The notes under the pieces were generated by a model. The model did not search any database. It worked only from the letters and a program-made list of their open reading frames with translations, and was not told the DNA's origin. A stretch of 64,000 nucleotides of DNA from Enoplolaimus lenunculus (Eukaryota > Nematoda > Enoplea > Enoplida > Thoracostomopsidae), in the NCBI GenBank assembly GCA_030248215.1, contig JASANG010002214.1:248001-312000 (forward strand). Reading direction: 5' to 3'. Made by a program: the position numbers and the translations under genes. The number at the start of each line of letters is the position of its first letter. Position 1 is the first letter of the stretch. Positions 53,863-64,000 of this stretch are shown one piece after another.

Positions 53863-54177
53863 TAAAACGCTAATACAAGCTAAAGAAGGCCATTCCGCTT
53901 TTAGTTTGCAGTTCAATCTTAAGCTTATGCGGATTTGTTTGCTTTAATTTGTTGGTCAAATTTGATTACTTTATATTTCAATGCTTTCCATGTACTAGCG
54001 GTAATCATGTTTACTTGTTTGTGCAGTGACTGTGAAACTAAGCCTGATATTTAGAAGAAAGTCAATTGACAGGAATGAATCAAGTATTAATAAGCTAACA
54101 TTTATAGATGTAAATGCAACGTATCAAAAATAAAAACCATAAGTCGAAACTTGAATCCGAACCTCTGATTATAAGTC

Positions 54178-54385
54178 GACCCGCGCAAAGATAGGAGCGG
54201 AACGTTTTTGTGAGACTGGAATAGAGTAAGATTAAGCTATGGAGTTTTTTTTCTTTTGGCTGACGCTTAGGCTTTAGATTTAGGCTTAGGTATAAGCTCA
54301 TTCTTACAGTTAGACTTTGTCTTAGGCTTAAGCTTTAGGAATACGCTTATACTGCTGCTCCGCCCTCCGCTCATATACATTGGCT
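54178..54385. mobile_element. Palindromic element family A
   Basis: Contains GATAGGAGCGGAACGTTTTT, AGAGTAAGATTAAGC, TTTAGGCTTAGG and ends CCGCTCATATACATTGGC, following the family plan seen at 59101-59293. Confidence 0.65.
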
Positions 54386-54691
54386 GGTTAAAAGTTTAAG
54401 CAGCTTACGCAAAGACCTGAACACGTTTCTATTGGCTGTACTCTACGCATATTTTGATTTTTTAATCATTCACACGGTTATCCTGGTTACCAATCAAAGG
54501 TGTCCATTTTTTAGCAATATAGCTTTGGAGGCTCAGCCCCTCGACAAAATTTTTTACCATGCTTGTAATTCAAATGAAATCCTCGATTGCCCGTTCTAAA
54601 CCGTTTTTGGCCACTTTTAGCATGTTGAGTTGGCTGTGAAACAATGGGCAGCTTAGCTGAAATTTCAAGTTTTAAGCTCTTATAACAAACA

Positions 54692-54850
54692 GGGCCAATG
54701 TTATTTTTAGGGTCGTAACAATAGATTAAGCGTATTTCTAAGCCTAAGCCTAAACCTAAACGTTACAAAAAATTGTAGTCTAGAATGTATTAAGTCTACT
54801 GTTTTACACACCCACCATAAACCGGGACGACCCTAAAAGTAACATGGGCC
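54692..54850. mobile_element. Palindromic element family B
   Basis: Ends GGGCCAATGTTATTTTTAGG and, inverted, CCTAAAAGTAACATGGGCC; interior with CTAAGCCTAAGCCTAAACC. Confidence 0.7.
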
Positions 54851-54855
54851 ACAAA

Positions 54856-55060
54856 CAGGGCCGGAGCATCCACCCCCCATACTACTCATTTCGGGGGACC
54901 CACCCCTAAAAAGACCCCCACCCAAATCGGTTGACACAAAAACCGCTGAGGTGTTAAAATGCGTCTGGCTGCTCGATCGCTGCGTTCACGAGTTTGCGCC
55001 CCCCCACTCTGGAGTTTAGGTGGAGCCCCCACCCCTGTCTGCTTTTAGGCAGTGAAAACA
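54856..55060. repeat. CCACCCC-rich dispersed repeat
   Basis: Starts CAGGGCCGGAGCATCCACC. Similar starts occur at 56898 (CAGGGCCGAAGCAGCCACCC) and 60294 (CAGGGCCGAACCAGCCACTC), each followed by C-rich sequence. The opposite ends are unclear. Confidence 0.55.
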
Positions 55061-55487
55061 CACCACCGAAACTTGAGGAATTTTACAAAAAAATAAAATT
55101 TTATGAGAGCATTGAATTCAGTGCCCAACCCCACTTGACGTTTCAAAAGATCTACATCTTTGATAGAATTCAAGTCGTTGTCTGCTTTAAAAGCGGTCCG
55201 GCAGCGTATACAGGGCCGCAAAGCGGAAAACAAGCAAAAAAAGCAAACAATGCGGCTTTGTTTTTTGATTCTTTTACTAAAAATCGAAATTTCATTGGTC
55301 GTGTTGTTTAATACGACAATTTGTTACCCGACAACTGGTCAACCGACAATTCGTTGTTTGATACTGCGTAAACTGCAACAGCTTGTAATCCCGAGATATC
55401 GGCGACAGCAACCACCTAAAAACCTAAACCGATTAGAAAATTATTAAGTCAGCGAGTTGTGGTACCTGATGGTCGGGGATGATTGGC

Positions 55488-55640
55488 CAATGTATATGAA
55501 TCAGGGCAGTAAAACAGTAGTATCGGCATATTCCTAACTGTAAGTCTAAGGTTAAGTCTAAGCCTGAGCCAAAAAATTGGTCTAAAGGTTAAGCTTACTC
55601 CGTACCAATCTTTGGAAAAAGATAAACGCCTAAATCTTTA
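55488..55640. repeat. Partial palindromic element family A
   Basis: GGCCAATGTATATGAATCAG, GTAGTATCGGCATATTCC and AAGTCTAAGCCTGAGCC match the left half of the family. Confidence 0.6.
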
Positions 55641-56081
55641 CGTGCGTGCCTGGTGAGTTGTCGGGTCGACGAGGTGCCGTAGTCAATTAAATGTCGGATA
55701 ATGAGCTGTCGGTCAGTCTGCGAGTTGTTGAGCTACGAATTAACAACGTAATACCTGGTAAACCAGCGGCGTCAAGTCACAGAATTCGATTCTTGGATTA
55801 TCAGTTCACCACGTCCCAATCAAATTTGGTCGACGGTAAAAATTTAAATAAATTAAACACCAGTTGTATAGACGTTAGTTTCTTCTATTGGTAACTCGAA
55901 TTCTAAGAAAAAATATAGTTTCATGCTTTAGAATATCCTGTAGCTGAATCTTAATATTTGTTGTGTGCTCTGGAACTTTAATCTTGGCCATGCCATTGTC
56001 TTTGAGACTTGCACTTGCCACAAAATGCTACAAGCGGCACAGCTGATTTCGTGTTTTTAACGCCACCGAACGAAAACTTGA

Positions 56082-56355
56082 GCCCTGTTCACACGTGCAG
56101 GTTTTTGCTGCGAGAACTTGCAGCTGCTACTTGCAATTGCAAATTTGTCCAAAATCCCGTTCAAAAGCTTGCAGCTGCAAATAATTCATTAAAAATCATA
56201 GCTAGGAATTTTGTTCACATGTGTGTCTATAACCATCCAAGTTCACTGAATTTATTGCAGCCACTTTCTTATTGGCTAATGAAAAAATGCAAGTTCTGCG
56301 TGCAATTTGCAGCTTCCAATTCTCACAGCAAAAACTGGCACGTGTGAGTAGGGCA
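56082..56355. mobile_element. Inverted-repeat element (CACACGTGCAGGTTTTTGC family)
   Basis: Left end GCCCTGTTCACACGTGCAGG then TTTTTGCTGCGAGAA; right end inverted TGCCCTACTCACACGTGCC then AGTTTTTGCTGTGAGAA. About 35 bp of good inverted repeat and 274 bp in all. It is the smaller sister of 9821-10390. Confidence 0.75.
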
Positions 56356-56897
56356 TTAGCCGATGCCGGAGGTGTTTTACGAACAGAATGTTAGCGTTTC
56401 TCACCTGAGTCACAGCGATGTTTGCATAGAAAAAGCAAAATTGTTTCATCCGAAAAATTCTCTTTTATTTTCTTGTATGTTTGAATAGTTTTTTTCGAAT
56501 GACTCAACGACCCATTAATAAAAATAATCGCGTTTTGCCTGCTATTACAAGTACACTAAACCCGGACTTTGTTTAATAGTTCAAACTGTCTTGTTTACGT
56601 TTTTTTGCTGTTTATACATTTAAGTATTTTTATTCACAAATTGCACTTTGTATTTGTATTTTTATTTCAAACTTGCGTATTTTCCGACGCTTAAAAAATA
56701 TTGACGCTTGACAGTTGCATTGGTTTCTACTTCAAATACAAAATGCTGATTATACAACGGAAATTAAATTCGGTAGACGGCTTTATTCATTATTTTTGTT
56801 TTTTAAATTTGTACGCAACAGTTTGGTCGTTCTGTATTGCGCTTATGCAGGTTGCTTTTTGGCTGTGTTGTTAGTTTAATAATCTCAAGTCTACCGA

Positions 56898-57050
56898 CAG
56901 GGCCGAAGCAGCCACCCACCATACCCCCCCCCCAAATTTGTGGGATCCACCCCAAAGAAAACGTCCACCCTAACAAGATTTTAAACAAAAATGTTAAATA
57001 TTTTCATCGTCACATGGGGCTCCCACCCCAAAATTTTAGGGTGCGCATTA
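56898..57050. repeat. CCACCCC-rich dispersed repeat
   Basis: CAGGGCCGAAGCAGCCACCC start and the C-rich segment GGATCCACCCCAAAGAAAAC; same family as 54856. Confidence 0.5.
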
Positions 57051-57264
57051 ATGATCACTTTTGCAATTTATGAACAGTTTTGTTTAAGCGTTTGTGCAGT
57101 GCGTACGAATGAGCTCAACGAGTTTACCTCAACAACGCGAATACGTTGTTGCTACGGTTACAAGCAGATTATACAATAGTATAGAATAAACACTAGTCGC
57201 GTTTAGTTTTTCCTCAAAAAATGGCTACAATTTGTTGTTTTTGCACGAATTTACGTTATGACCT

Positions 57265-57280
57265 CATTATAATAATAATA

Positions 57281-57316
<36 letters not shown>

Positions 57317-57317
57317 T
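57265..57317. repeat. (ATT)n microsatellite
   Basis: About 17 tandem ATT units after a short AATAAT run. The poly-isoleucine open frame across it is an artefact. Confidence 0.95.
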
Positions 57318-58065
57318 CAACGTGCGGTTTTAGCTTTGTTCAATCAATCCATATTAAAATATCAACGATGTGGAAACAGATCTTTTTGTTTAAAAATTCA
57401 TATTTCAAACCACCTTCAATTCGAAACGCGTTCAAATACAGCTTCAGTTCAACGCAACAAAAGCATACGGAATTTAGTATGTTTGGACACTGCCAGGTTT
57501 TGCGATTATATCCAGGTCTTATTAAACCAGCTCAATATGCAAAACGGACTGTTGTGTTCATGAATGACGCACGGATATGTCACATGTCTTTCAAGCGGAA
57601 CAAAAACTTCTGTAGGGAGCCAAATATTTTCTATTAATGAAATAGTCCTTTTTGCCGGTCTCGGACTGCGATCCTGTTTCCGTTTATGCTAACATGTTTC
57701 CGTTATGCTGTTGCTTACTCTTTTAGCCAACAACCGTGTCTTATCTCTTTGTGTTTCGTAAAACTGACTCATATTATCATACGTAGTGACAGCTGCCCAC
57801 ACACATTGCCTGCTATATTGTTAGCAGTGAGGTTAGCAAATACATTGTAAGTTGTAACTTAAACTTCCAATCGTTCACTCGCAGGTAACTGAACATTGGT
57901 GATGTTGTCAGTAGGCAATAGGTCACTTTAATTTGCTTGATGTTTGCTCTAGAAATGGTTTCTTGACACGTGAATTAGCCGCGAACCCAATGATAAATTT
58001 GATTGGCTGAAGTAAAGGTCACAACGTTAACCTGGCAGAACACAGTTATGCCCTCAGTCATATTA

Positions 58066-58254
58066 GGCCCATGTTACTTCAAGGGACGTGTAGGTTTCTG
58101 GTGGGTCTGTAAAACAGTGGGTTTAGATTCTAGATTACCGTTTTTTTGCTTATTCTTAGGCTTAGGCTTAGGAACACCTTTTTACAATGTTTAGGCTTAG
58201 GCTTAGCTTAGGAATACGCTTAATCTACTGTTACGCCCCTAAAGTAACATTGGC
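58066..58254. mobile_element. Palindromic element family B, complete
   Basis: Ends GGCCCATGTTACTTCAAGGG and, inverted, GCCAATGTTACTTTAGGGG; interior TTAGGCTTAGGCTTAGG twice. 189 bp. Confidence 0.8.
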
Positions 58255-59100
58255 TTTTGATTATATCACGCATGAACGAAGCCAGAAAAAATTTAATGGG
58301 TTCTCAAGTTGTGATTTACGAATCAGGTTTAAATGGCAGATCCTGTATATAAATTTATATAAGGATCAAAGGTGGAAATCAAAGAAACATGCTGAATAAA
58401 CCGCAAAAACATTACTAATATGAAATCATAGCTGACATTTGACACGCTCCATAACAAACAGCACCAACACACAGTGTCAGATTAACGCCGACATTAATAC
58501 TCTGCTACCGTCCGACTCAAAGCCTTTTTCGATTTTTCGTTTGATAGCTTTTTTATCATTGGCTCACGGGTGTAGGCGGCTGTGCCACTCTCAAATATAT
58601 TTCAATCTAAAAACTAAAACAAATATAAATCCAAATCCTAAACCACACCTTAAGGGAGTTCCCGGCTCCGCAATCTAACAAGATCCTGCTTGGTTTTGTG
58701 CATGGTATTTACGCAGCCCAAATTGTCGACGCAATGACGCAACAGGTCTTCATGGCACTACTACATTGCTCATTCGTTATCGTCTCAGCTCTCTCTCTCG
58801 TTCGCGCGTACAAACGTAAATTTTTAATCTTAAAAAGAATTTTTGTGGAATTTTAATTTTTAATATTTGAGTAAAATGTTTACTTTGCTGAACACTAAAT
58901 ACAAATCGAACCTGTTGCGCTGTATCGTAAACCGCGGCGAAGTTGTTGTCTAAATTTTATACGCTCTAGTAAGTTTTGTAAAAGAGAAATATAGCATTTT
59001 TTTCGCTGTGTTTTATTTGCATACCACACCATACTGGACGAACGAGAACACCGATGCATGGTGAAAATTTGAACACCGCTGCTTCAGAACAGCGATAAAA
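58255..59100. other. Intergenic stretch without assignable feature
   Basis: No conserved coding or repeat ends are seen. A TCTCTCTCTCG low-complexity run lies near 58790. Confidence 0.4.
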
Positions 59101-59293
59101 CGGCCCATGTAAAGATCAGGGGTGGAACGTTTTTCTGCGGGATTAGAAAGGAGTAAGCTTAAGCTTCAGACAATTTTTTTGCTTGGCTTAGGCTTAGGCT
59201 TAGGCTTAGGAATATGCTCATTGTTACGTTTACGCTTCGGCCTAGGCTTAGTCTTTGGAAAATGCTTGTTCCGCCCCTGTTCTGTACATTGGC
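59101..59293. mobile_element. Palindromic element family A, complete
   Basis: Starts GGCCCATGTAAAGATCAGGG and ends CCCTGTTCTGTACATTGGCC; interior TTAGGCTTAGGCTTAGG. Confidence 0.75.
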
Positions 59294-59493
59294 CGATACA
59301 ACTATAATGCTGGTTCTGGCATGTGTTGAACAAACAATTTTCTGTCTTTAGAGCGCTGTCTATGGCTTTGCTCAAATACTAGTATTTAGCTTGAGATCTG
59401 TTTGTATTTTGCTAACTTTTCAACAATTTTTGCATTTTAGAACCGTATCAAATATATGCTGCCCTGCCCTGTATTTCAATATATAAGCGAGTC

Positions 59494-59702
59494 GGCCCAT
59501 GCATAGAACAGGGCCGGAACATTTTCCTACGGGGCTGTAATAGAGTCAGCTTTTGCTTTAGACTAACTTTTCTGCTTAGGGTTAGGCTTGAGCTTAGGCT
59601 TATGCTTAGGAATAGACTCATCCTTGCGCTTAGGCTCATTCTTAGGGTTAGGCTTAGGCTTAGGAATACGCTTGTACCACTGTTGCGGCCCTGTTCTATA
59701 CA
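59494..59702. mobile_element. Palindromic element family A, complete
   Basis: Starts GGCCCATGCATAGAACAGGG and ends TGCGGCCCTGTTCTATAC. Interior has AGAGTCAGCTTTTGCTTTAG and repeated TTAGGCTTAGG. Used here as the reference copy. Confidence 0.8.
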
Positions 59703-59709
59703 GCAGTCA

Positions 59710-60293
59710 GCGAGTATATGCACGGCTGGCTGTAAATTCAACTCCTTCTTGGAGAGTGACGACCTTACTTGCAACTAATCCGTTATTGGTTTAACCTAAT
59801 CTGGAGAAATTTATATCGAAATAAAAGTCAAAACGATGAGGTAATCGTTAAAATACATTTTTAAATTTGATAATTTTCATGTTTAAGGTGTCTCTAATAT
59901 TAGAATTAATAATGAATTTATGTGTCAAATTTGCAGCTGGCTTTGCATTATAATACTACACCACATAAATTGTTTAATTCTACTACTATAATAACGCTAA
60001 ACTATTAATGCGTACTAATTTTGTGGGCTAGTCGGTAATTTTTCTAATGATCCATCCGGTCCTCTCAGGAATTAAATCCGGTCAGGTCCGGTCCAAGTCT
60101 GGTTCAGGGTAGTACCGGATGGACACGTGAGAACAACTCAATGGATATATGTTGTTTAATATTTGACTGCATTGGTTTTTATTGATTTGAAGAACAAAGT
60201 TTTGTAAATGAAAAATCACTGGAAACTGTGTAATATTTTCTAACAAATCTAAACTGCTTAACATTTCAGCAATTAACCGACTAATGAAAGTGT
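59710..60293. other. Intergenic stretch without assignable feature
   Basis: Only a short GGTCAGGTCCGGTCC repeat near 60080 stands out; no gene is seen. Confidence 0.4.
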
Positions 60294-60500
60294 CAGGGCC
60301 GAACCAGCCACTCCCCATATGCAACTTTTGCCGAAATTCCTATTTTATGGAGGGTGGCCTGACAGCTAAACACCAGGTCGGATAGCTTCGGATCAAACAC
60401 CGAATACCGAGAAATCCTGGTGGATTTGCGTCTGCGTTGAGAACTCCCATCCGGGAGTTTGAGACGAGCTTTCGCCCCCGTTTGCTCAGGCATTGGAAAC
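60294..60500. repeat. CAGGGCCG-start dispersed repeat
   Basis: Starts CAGGGCCGAACCAGCCACTC and has CATCCGGGAGTTTGAGACG followed by GCTTTCGCCCCCGTTTGC, corresponding to GCGTTCACGAGTTTGCGCCC in the 54856 copy. Confidence 0.5.
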
Positions 60501-60740
60501 AGTCAGCCGACTGCTGATTCGGACCAGCGGATCACCGCTGCCAGACCGCTTGGGTTGGGGCTACAAACAGTCCGGCACTGCTCAGCATTATTCTGTCCGC
60601 TCTTCGACATACGGCCGGACCACGGGCTGTCTCATTTTTTTGAAGTCCACTTCAGTTCACATTAGTGTAACTTTTGACGAATAAAACCCAGTTAAAACAA
60701 ACCTGTGTATTCAGAGATATTTATATATTAATACAATAAA

Positions 60741-63424
60741 ATGCATGACACAGCAAGATATCCTATTAATCTCGACAATGCCATCAAATTTAATGCCTCT
60801 TGCAGCTCATCTGACTATTTTCTCAGCCCTCCAGCGTGGTCGAGTACCCGTCCGATGTGGTATAAACGGAGTATGCGTCGCGACAAAAATTTCCTTCAAC
60901 ATCTAAACAGCGTACGACTTAATGAAATTCGATATCAACAAGCGGAACCGCTACTGCTCGCAGATCGTCAAGCCAGTCCGACAAAATGGGAATACTCTAA
61001 GGTAAGTGACAACTAAAGTAGTGTGTGACTTCAAAGATGATTTCAAGTGCGGTGATAAGGGGGAGGGCGGGCGATAGAGCGCGCCGCCCATTGATCCAAG
61101 CCGACGAATAATTTTTCGGCATAATTTGTAAGTTTCGGTCATTTTTGTGCAAAAATGTTGATCAATAATTTACGTTTCGCATTGATTAACTAAGCAAGCT
61201 TTGCGGTGGCGTTTTCAGCATGTAATCAATTGGTTTTCAAACTTCTCCCTGCGACAAAGTAAAGCTAATTGCATGTTTTTTCGGTCATTTCTTCCAGCTG
61301 ACGTTTCTCCAAATATGGTTGGATGATGAAATTTGTGACATATTTGAGGTTCTCTTACCTTCCTTGGACATTCCACGACCAAATTTGAATTCGTAGAAAA
61401 TTTGATCTTTAAGGTCCGATTCCCGTCCCACTTGGGACCTAAAAACTTTTTACTTTAGAAGTTAAACAATTTATACCATTCGACGCCGCTTGCGGAGCAG
61501 AGTCCAATTGGGTTAAATTTTTTACAGTCAGACCTCTCGTTAATGAGTTTTGGTCAAATAATTGTTTTGGCGCCGTCCCAACTCGTTGACAGCGCGCCAA
61601 ATCAGTTGTTTGACCATAATTCGTTAGCCAGTGTTTGATGGCAAAAAATTTAACACAGTTCGACTCAGCTCCACAATCTGCGTCGAATGGTCTATATTTT
61701 ATCTAAATATTTTACAAAAAATTTTTGGGTTCGACCCCAGGACTTTACAAGTTCAAATTTTTCAAATATCCAAATTTGTGCGTGTAATAACTGGGAAGGT
61801 TATGAGAAGCTCAAATATGCTAAATTTTTAAAGTCCAATCATCTTTGAGCGAAGACCGGTTGGAAGGAATAACCGAGATCATCCAAAAATTTGGTATGCG
61901 CTCCCCTTGTGGCCATTTGGCTATGAACGGCTACCATATATATGAGGGTGCGACCGGATACCAAAAAATGACAGAGTAGGCCCCTGAACCGGTAATCTAA
62001 TACCCGGCCTTAGCCGGAGCCGAATAATAAATTCATTCAAATATTAAAACGTAGCTAACAATTTTTTCTTCCGTGGCTTAAGGTATCCAAAGTGTTTGCG
62101 CGAAAAAGCTTAGCACCTCACACCGAAGCATATTTCATACCTTAACAACGATTCTATTCCACTGTTCTATGTTTATGAAGCGTTGCGTTCAGTAGCAATA
62201 TTTTTTGGCCCATGTTCCTTTTAAGGACATCCAGTTTTCCGTAGGTAGTATAAAAATAGAGGTGGCTATGATTAAGGCTATTATTTTTGCATAGGCATAT
62301 ATAGTGGTCCATGTTTTGCACAAAACCACCTAGGAAGGCACATTGGATGTAAGCTTTTTCATCAAATATAGCGATTTTTAGTATAGATAAACTGGAATAA
62401 TAAACGGGTACAACTTCTGAATAAATTCTATTTGAGATGTCCAATCGGTCTCGAAGCTTTGAATCCGATCTCGAATACGCTCCAAGCGATGGACGATGTG
62501 TGCCGTACTGTTCAAATCAAAATTGTCATAATGCGCCATTACTTGACCGGTATGATCAAGCAAATCTGTTATCGTCTGTCCCAGTTCAAGATACCAACGA
62601 CATATATCCCCAAAATCACAGTCCATTCGATGCGTTGATGCTTAAACGTAAGTTAACCGTTTGCTGCGAGCATCCATTAAGCTTATATACACGCAATGTT
62701 TAATCAGAATTGCGTCGAAACTGCAATATTTCTTTAAATACCGCGGTGGATCGGTTTTCCCGGGGTTCCTCAAGTGTCCGGCGCCCCTACCGTGAAGGGT
62801 TAGGGCGTGGTAGCCGCGGCCCGGGGCAGGGATAATTTACACAGCGCAGAATTTTTTAGCGGCGTTGTAGGAAAATTAATTTTTAAGTTCTGGGGCGAAA
62901 ATGTTTGTAAGGCGGTGGCGACGTCCATCGCTTTCCCCTCGGTGTTGCGGCTCCAAACTGACCCATCCAAAGGCCCAGCGTTTTAGCGAGAGTTTAAACC
63001 CTATTTTGCATCTGGCAATTCGTAGCCTGTGAAGTCGGTCCAAGGCGAAGAATGACAAGTTGCCTTTTCCATAATGCCCAAAAATTCGCTTAGCTATCCG
63101 ATTGAGACATTCCACAGGACAAAGACCCGAATTGGACAAGGGCTACTAACAAATAACTAGTCGAAAATGCTGATATAGCTAAGCAATTATACCTTCACTG
63201 ATTCGTATTACATTTTAGGCGTTTTTGGATTCGATCGTCTCGGATCAGCGAAAAAGTCTCGTTCGCGACCAGCATCAACCGTCACTCCAGCTTCAATTAG
63301 CAGCCATTCTCGCCATGGCAACGGCAAAATCACGTCTAACTCACAGTCGCAGGTTGCGCTGAATTCGGTCAGTTGTTTCGCGTTCGATAGTATTTTCGAT
63401 AGCCTTCACCGATCACACGATCAG
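60741..63424 (+). CDS. Unrecognised gene, first three coding exons (continues beyond window)
   Basis: Three exons fit together by phase and GT-AG sites: 60741-61001 (ATG with A at -3, phase 0 out, GTAAGT), 62437-62647 (phase 0 in, 1 out, GTAAGT) and 63219-63424 (phase 1 in, 0 out, GTAAGC). They give about 226 residues. Exon 1 has CSSSDYFLSPPAWSSTRPMW and a basic YKRSMRRDKNF stretch; exon 3 has VFGFDRLGSAKKSRSRP and a Ser/Thr-rich tail. There is no signal peptide or membrane segment, and most of it looks disordered. I do not recognise the family. The strand is not certain: the second exon also has an 82-codon antisense frame, but exons 1 and 3 do not. The remainder lies to the right of the window. 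Confidence 0.5.
61944..62035. repeat. Fragment of the ACCGGATACC hAT-type MITE
   Basis: GAGGGTGCGACCGGATACC start with CCCGGCCTTAGCCGGAGCC; only the left part is present. It lies in intron 1 of the unrecognised gene. Confidence 0.5.
62206..62290. repeat. Fragment of palindromic element family B
   Basis: GGCCCATGTTCCTTTTAAGG and TTTTCCGTAGGTAGTATAAA correspond to the left arm of family B. Confidence 0.5.
62740..63140. other. Intron 2 of the unrecognised gene, locally GC-rich
   Basis: The interval from about 62745 to 63000 is richer in G and C than its surroundings (GTGGTAGCCGCGGCCCGGGG, GGTGGCGACGTCCATCGC). I see no RNA structure or homology that explains it; a decayed mobile element is possible. 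Confidence 0.35.
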
Positions 63425-63477
63425 GTAAGCTGACATGGGTTTTGTGGGTATACGCGGTGTAGATTGTGTATGTGCAG

Positions 63478-63821
63478 CAGGGTGCAACCGGAATTACAAT
63501 TTACCGGAACCGGAAAGTGAAAAATGCATTTCACCAAAAATTTCATTTTAATCTTATTTTTTCTCTATTATTTGTGAAATAACCTTAGTGGAACATAGGT
63601 ATTTTTTTATTTGTTGTATTTTAGATTTTCATCATCGACTGAAGTTATATTCGGAGTACAAGTGGCTTTCAAAAGAGATTCTTAAAAATTAGCAAAGTTA
63701 ACATAACGGCCAAATTATAACACCGGAATTTTTAAATCCGGTAAAACTTTACCGAAACCGGAACCGGAACCGGAAGGCGAAAAAATGCCGGAACCGGAAA
63801 CGGAATTCCGGTTGCACCCTG
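63478..63821. mobile_element. hAT-type MITE with perfect 8-bp target duplication
   Basis: Ends CAGGGTGCAACCGGAATT and AATTCCGGTTGCACCCTG are a perfect 18-bp inverted repeat. The octamer ATGTGCAG flanks it at 63470-63477 and 63822-63829. Its 344 bp have no coding capacity. It is the reference copy for fragments at 8530, 11694, 15206, 23461, 41870 and others, and lies 53 bp after exon 3 of the unrecognised gene. Confidence 0.9.
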
Positions 63822-63896
63822 ATGTGCAGAGTTTGGAACGGTAAGACACATATTACATACTCGTACACGTATAGCACCAAACGAAATTATGATATC

Positions 63897-63972
63897 GGCT
63901 GCGTGGTGTAATGGGTAACGCGTTTGACTCGCTCGCATGCGAAACGTCCGAGGTTCCATTCCCGTTGTGGCC
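63897..63972 (+). repeat. tRNA-like sequence, probably tRNA-derived SINE head
   Basis: GGCTGCGTGGTGTAATGGG resembles a tRNA 5' half with an A box, and GAGGTTCCATTCCC resembles a B box. The seven-base ends GGCTGCG and TGTGGCC can pair with three G-U pairs. The anticodon arm has no standard loop and the T stem pairs badly, so a functional tRNA is unlikely; a SINE head is more plausible. The body would run off the window. Confidence 0.4.
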
Positions 63973-64000
63973 TTATCTTTCGGAGAAACAAGCGCGTGAC

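Noticed and set aside
54994-55447. Overlapping 95-105 codon frames
   Set aside because: They start inside a C-rich dispersed repeat and have no recognisable domain or splice context.
57221-57637. 138-codon frame with poly-isoleucine
   Set aside because: Caused by the (ATT)n microsatellite; no homology.
62378-62626. 82-codon antisense frame with coiled-coil-like sequence
   Set aside because: Opposite to exon 2 of the right-hand gene, with no phase-matched neighbours; kept only as a caution on strand.
63897-63972. Functional tRNA gene
   Set aside because: No regular anticodon loop and a poorly paired T stem; reported as tRNA-like only.

Overview
This is an AT-rich, intron-rich animal nuclear genome window. 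Three conserved genes can be recognised by protein homology: PYROXD2, RAB5IF and ANAPC1. A fourth, unrecognised gene starts near the right edge. The proteins are metazoan orthologues but clearly diverged from the human ones. Together with 0.3-2 kb introns and many short inverted-repeat elements, this suggests a fast-evolving invertebrate. A tunicate is my best guess, but that is inference and not shown by the sequence. No bacterial, plastid or mitochondrial genes and no CRISPR array are seen.

Layout. Positions 134-9783, minus strand: PYROXD2, a mitochondrial FAD-dependent oxidoreductase, 13 exons seen, with the C-terminus running off the left edge. Its introns hold a piggyBac transposase remnant and CG-rich miniature elements. 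Positions 9821-13655: intergenic DNA built mostly from miniature inverted-repeat elements, one with a perfect 8-bp hAT-type target duplication. Positions 13656-14087, minus: RAB5IF (OPTI), intronless. Positions 15415-47849, plus: ANAPC1, the largest APC/C subunit, essentially complete in 41 exons plus one candidate exon needed to keep phase, about 2,340 residues. RAB5IF and ANAPC1 are head to head and share a 1.3-kb intergenic region. Positions 47850-60740: intergenic, packed with several families of miniature elements and no convincing gene. Positions 60741-63424 and beyond, plus: an unrecognised gene with three phase-consistent exons.

The most notable feature is a 6.5-kb virus-like element (24716-31192) inside ANAPC1 intron 14. 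It has about 90-bp terminal inverted repeats starting AGT, a perfect 6-bp target duplication, and a broken minor-capsid-family gene. This combination points to a short Polinton-like fossil. It also carries unassigned open stretches that may be cargo.

Other notable points: the ANAPC1 regulatory loop is about three times the human length and keeps ten Ser/Thr-Pro sites; an ANAPC1 exon lies inside a 196-bp tandem duplication; PYROXD2 has a 20-bp microexon and one junction with no in-phase GT-AG pair; at least eight families of inverted-repeat elements are present, one carrying its own 21-bp minisatellite. The three recognised genes act in different places (mitochondrial redox, ER membrane-protein insertion, mitotic ubiquitin ligase), and nothing suggests a shared pathway.
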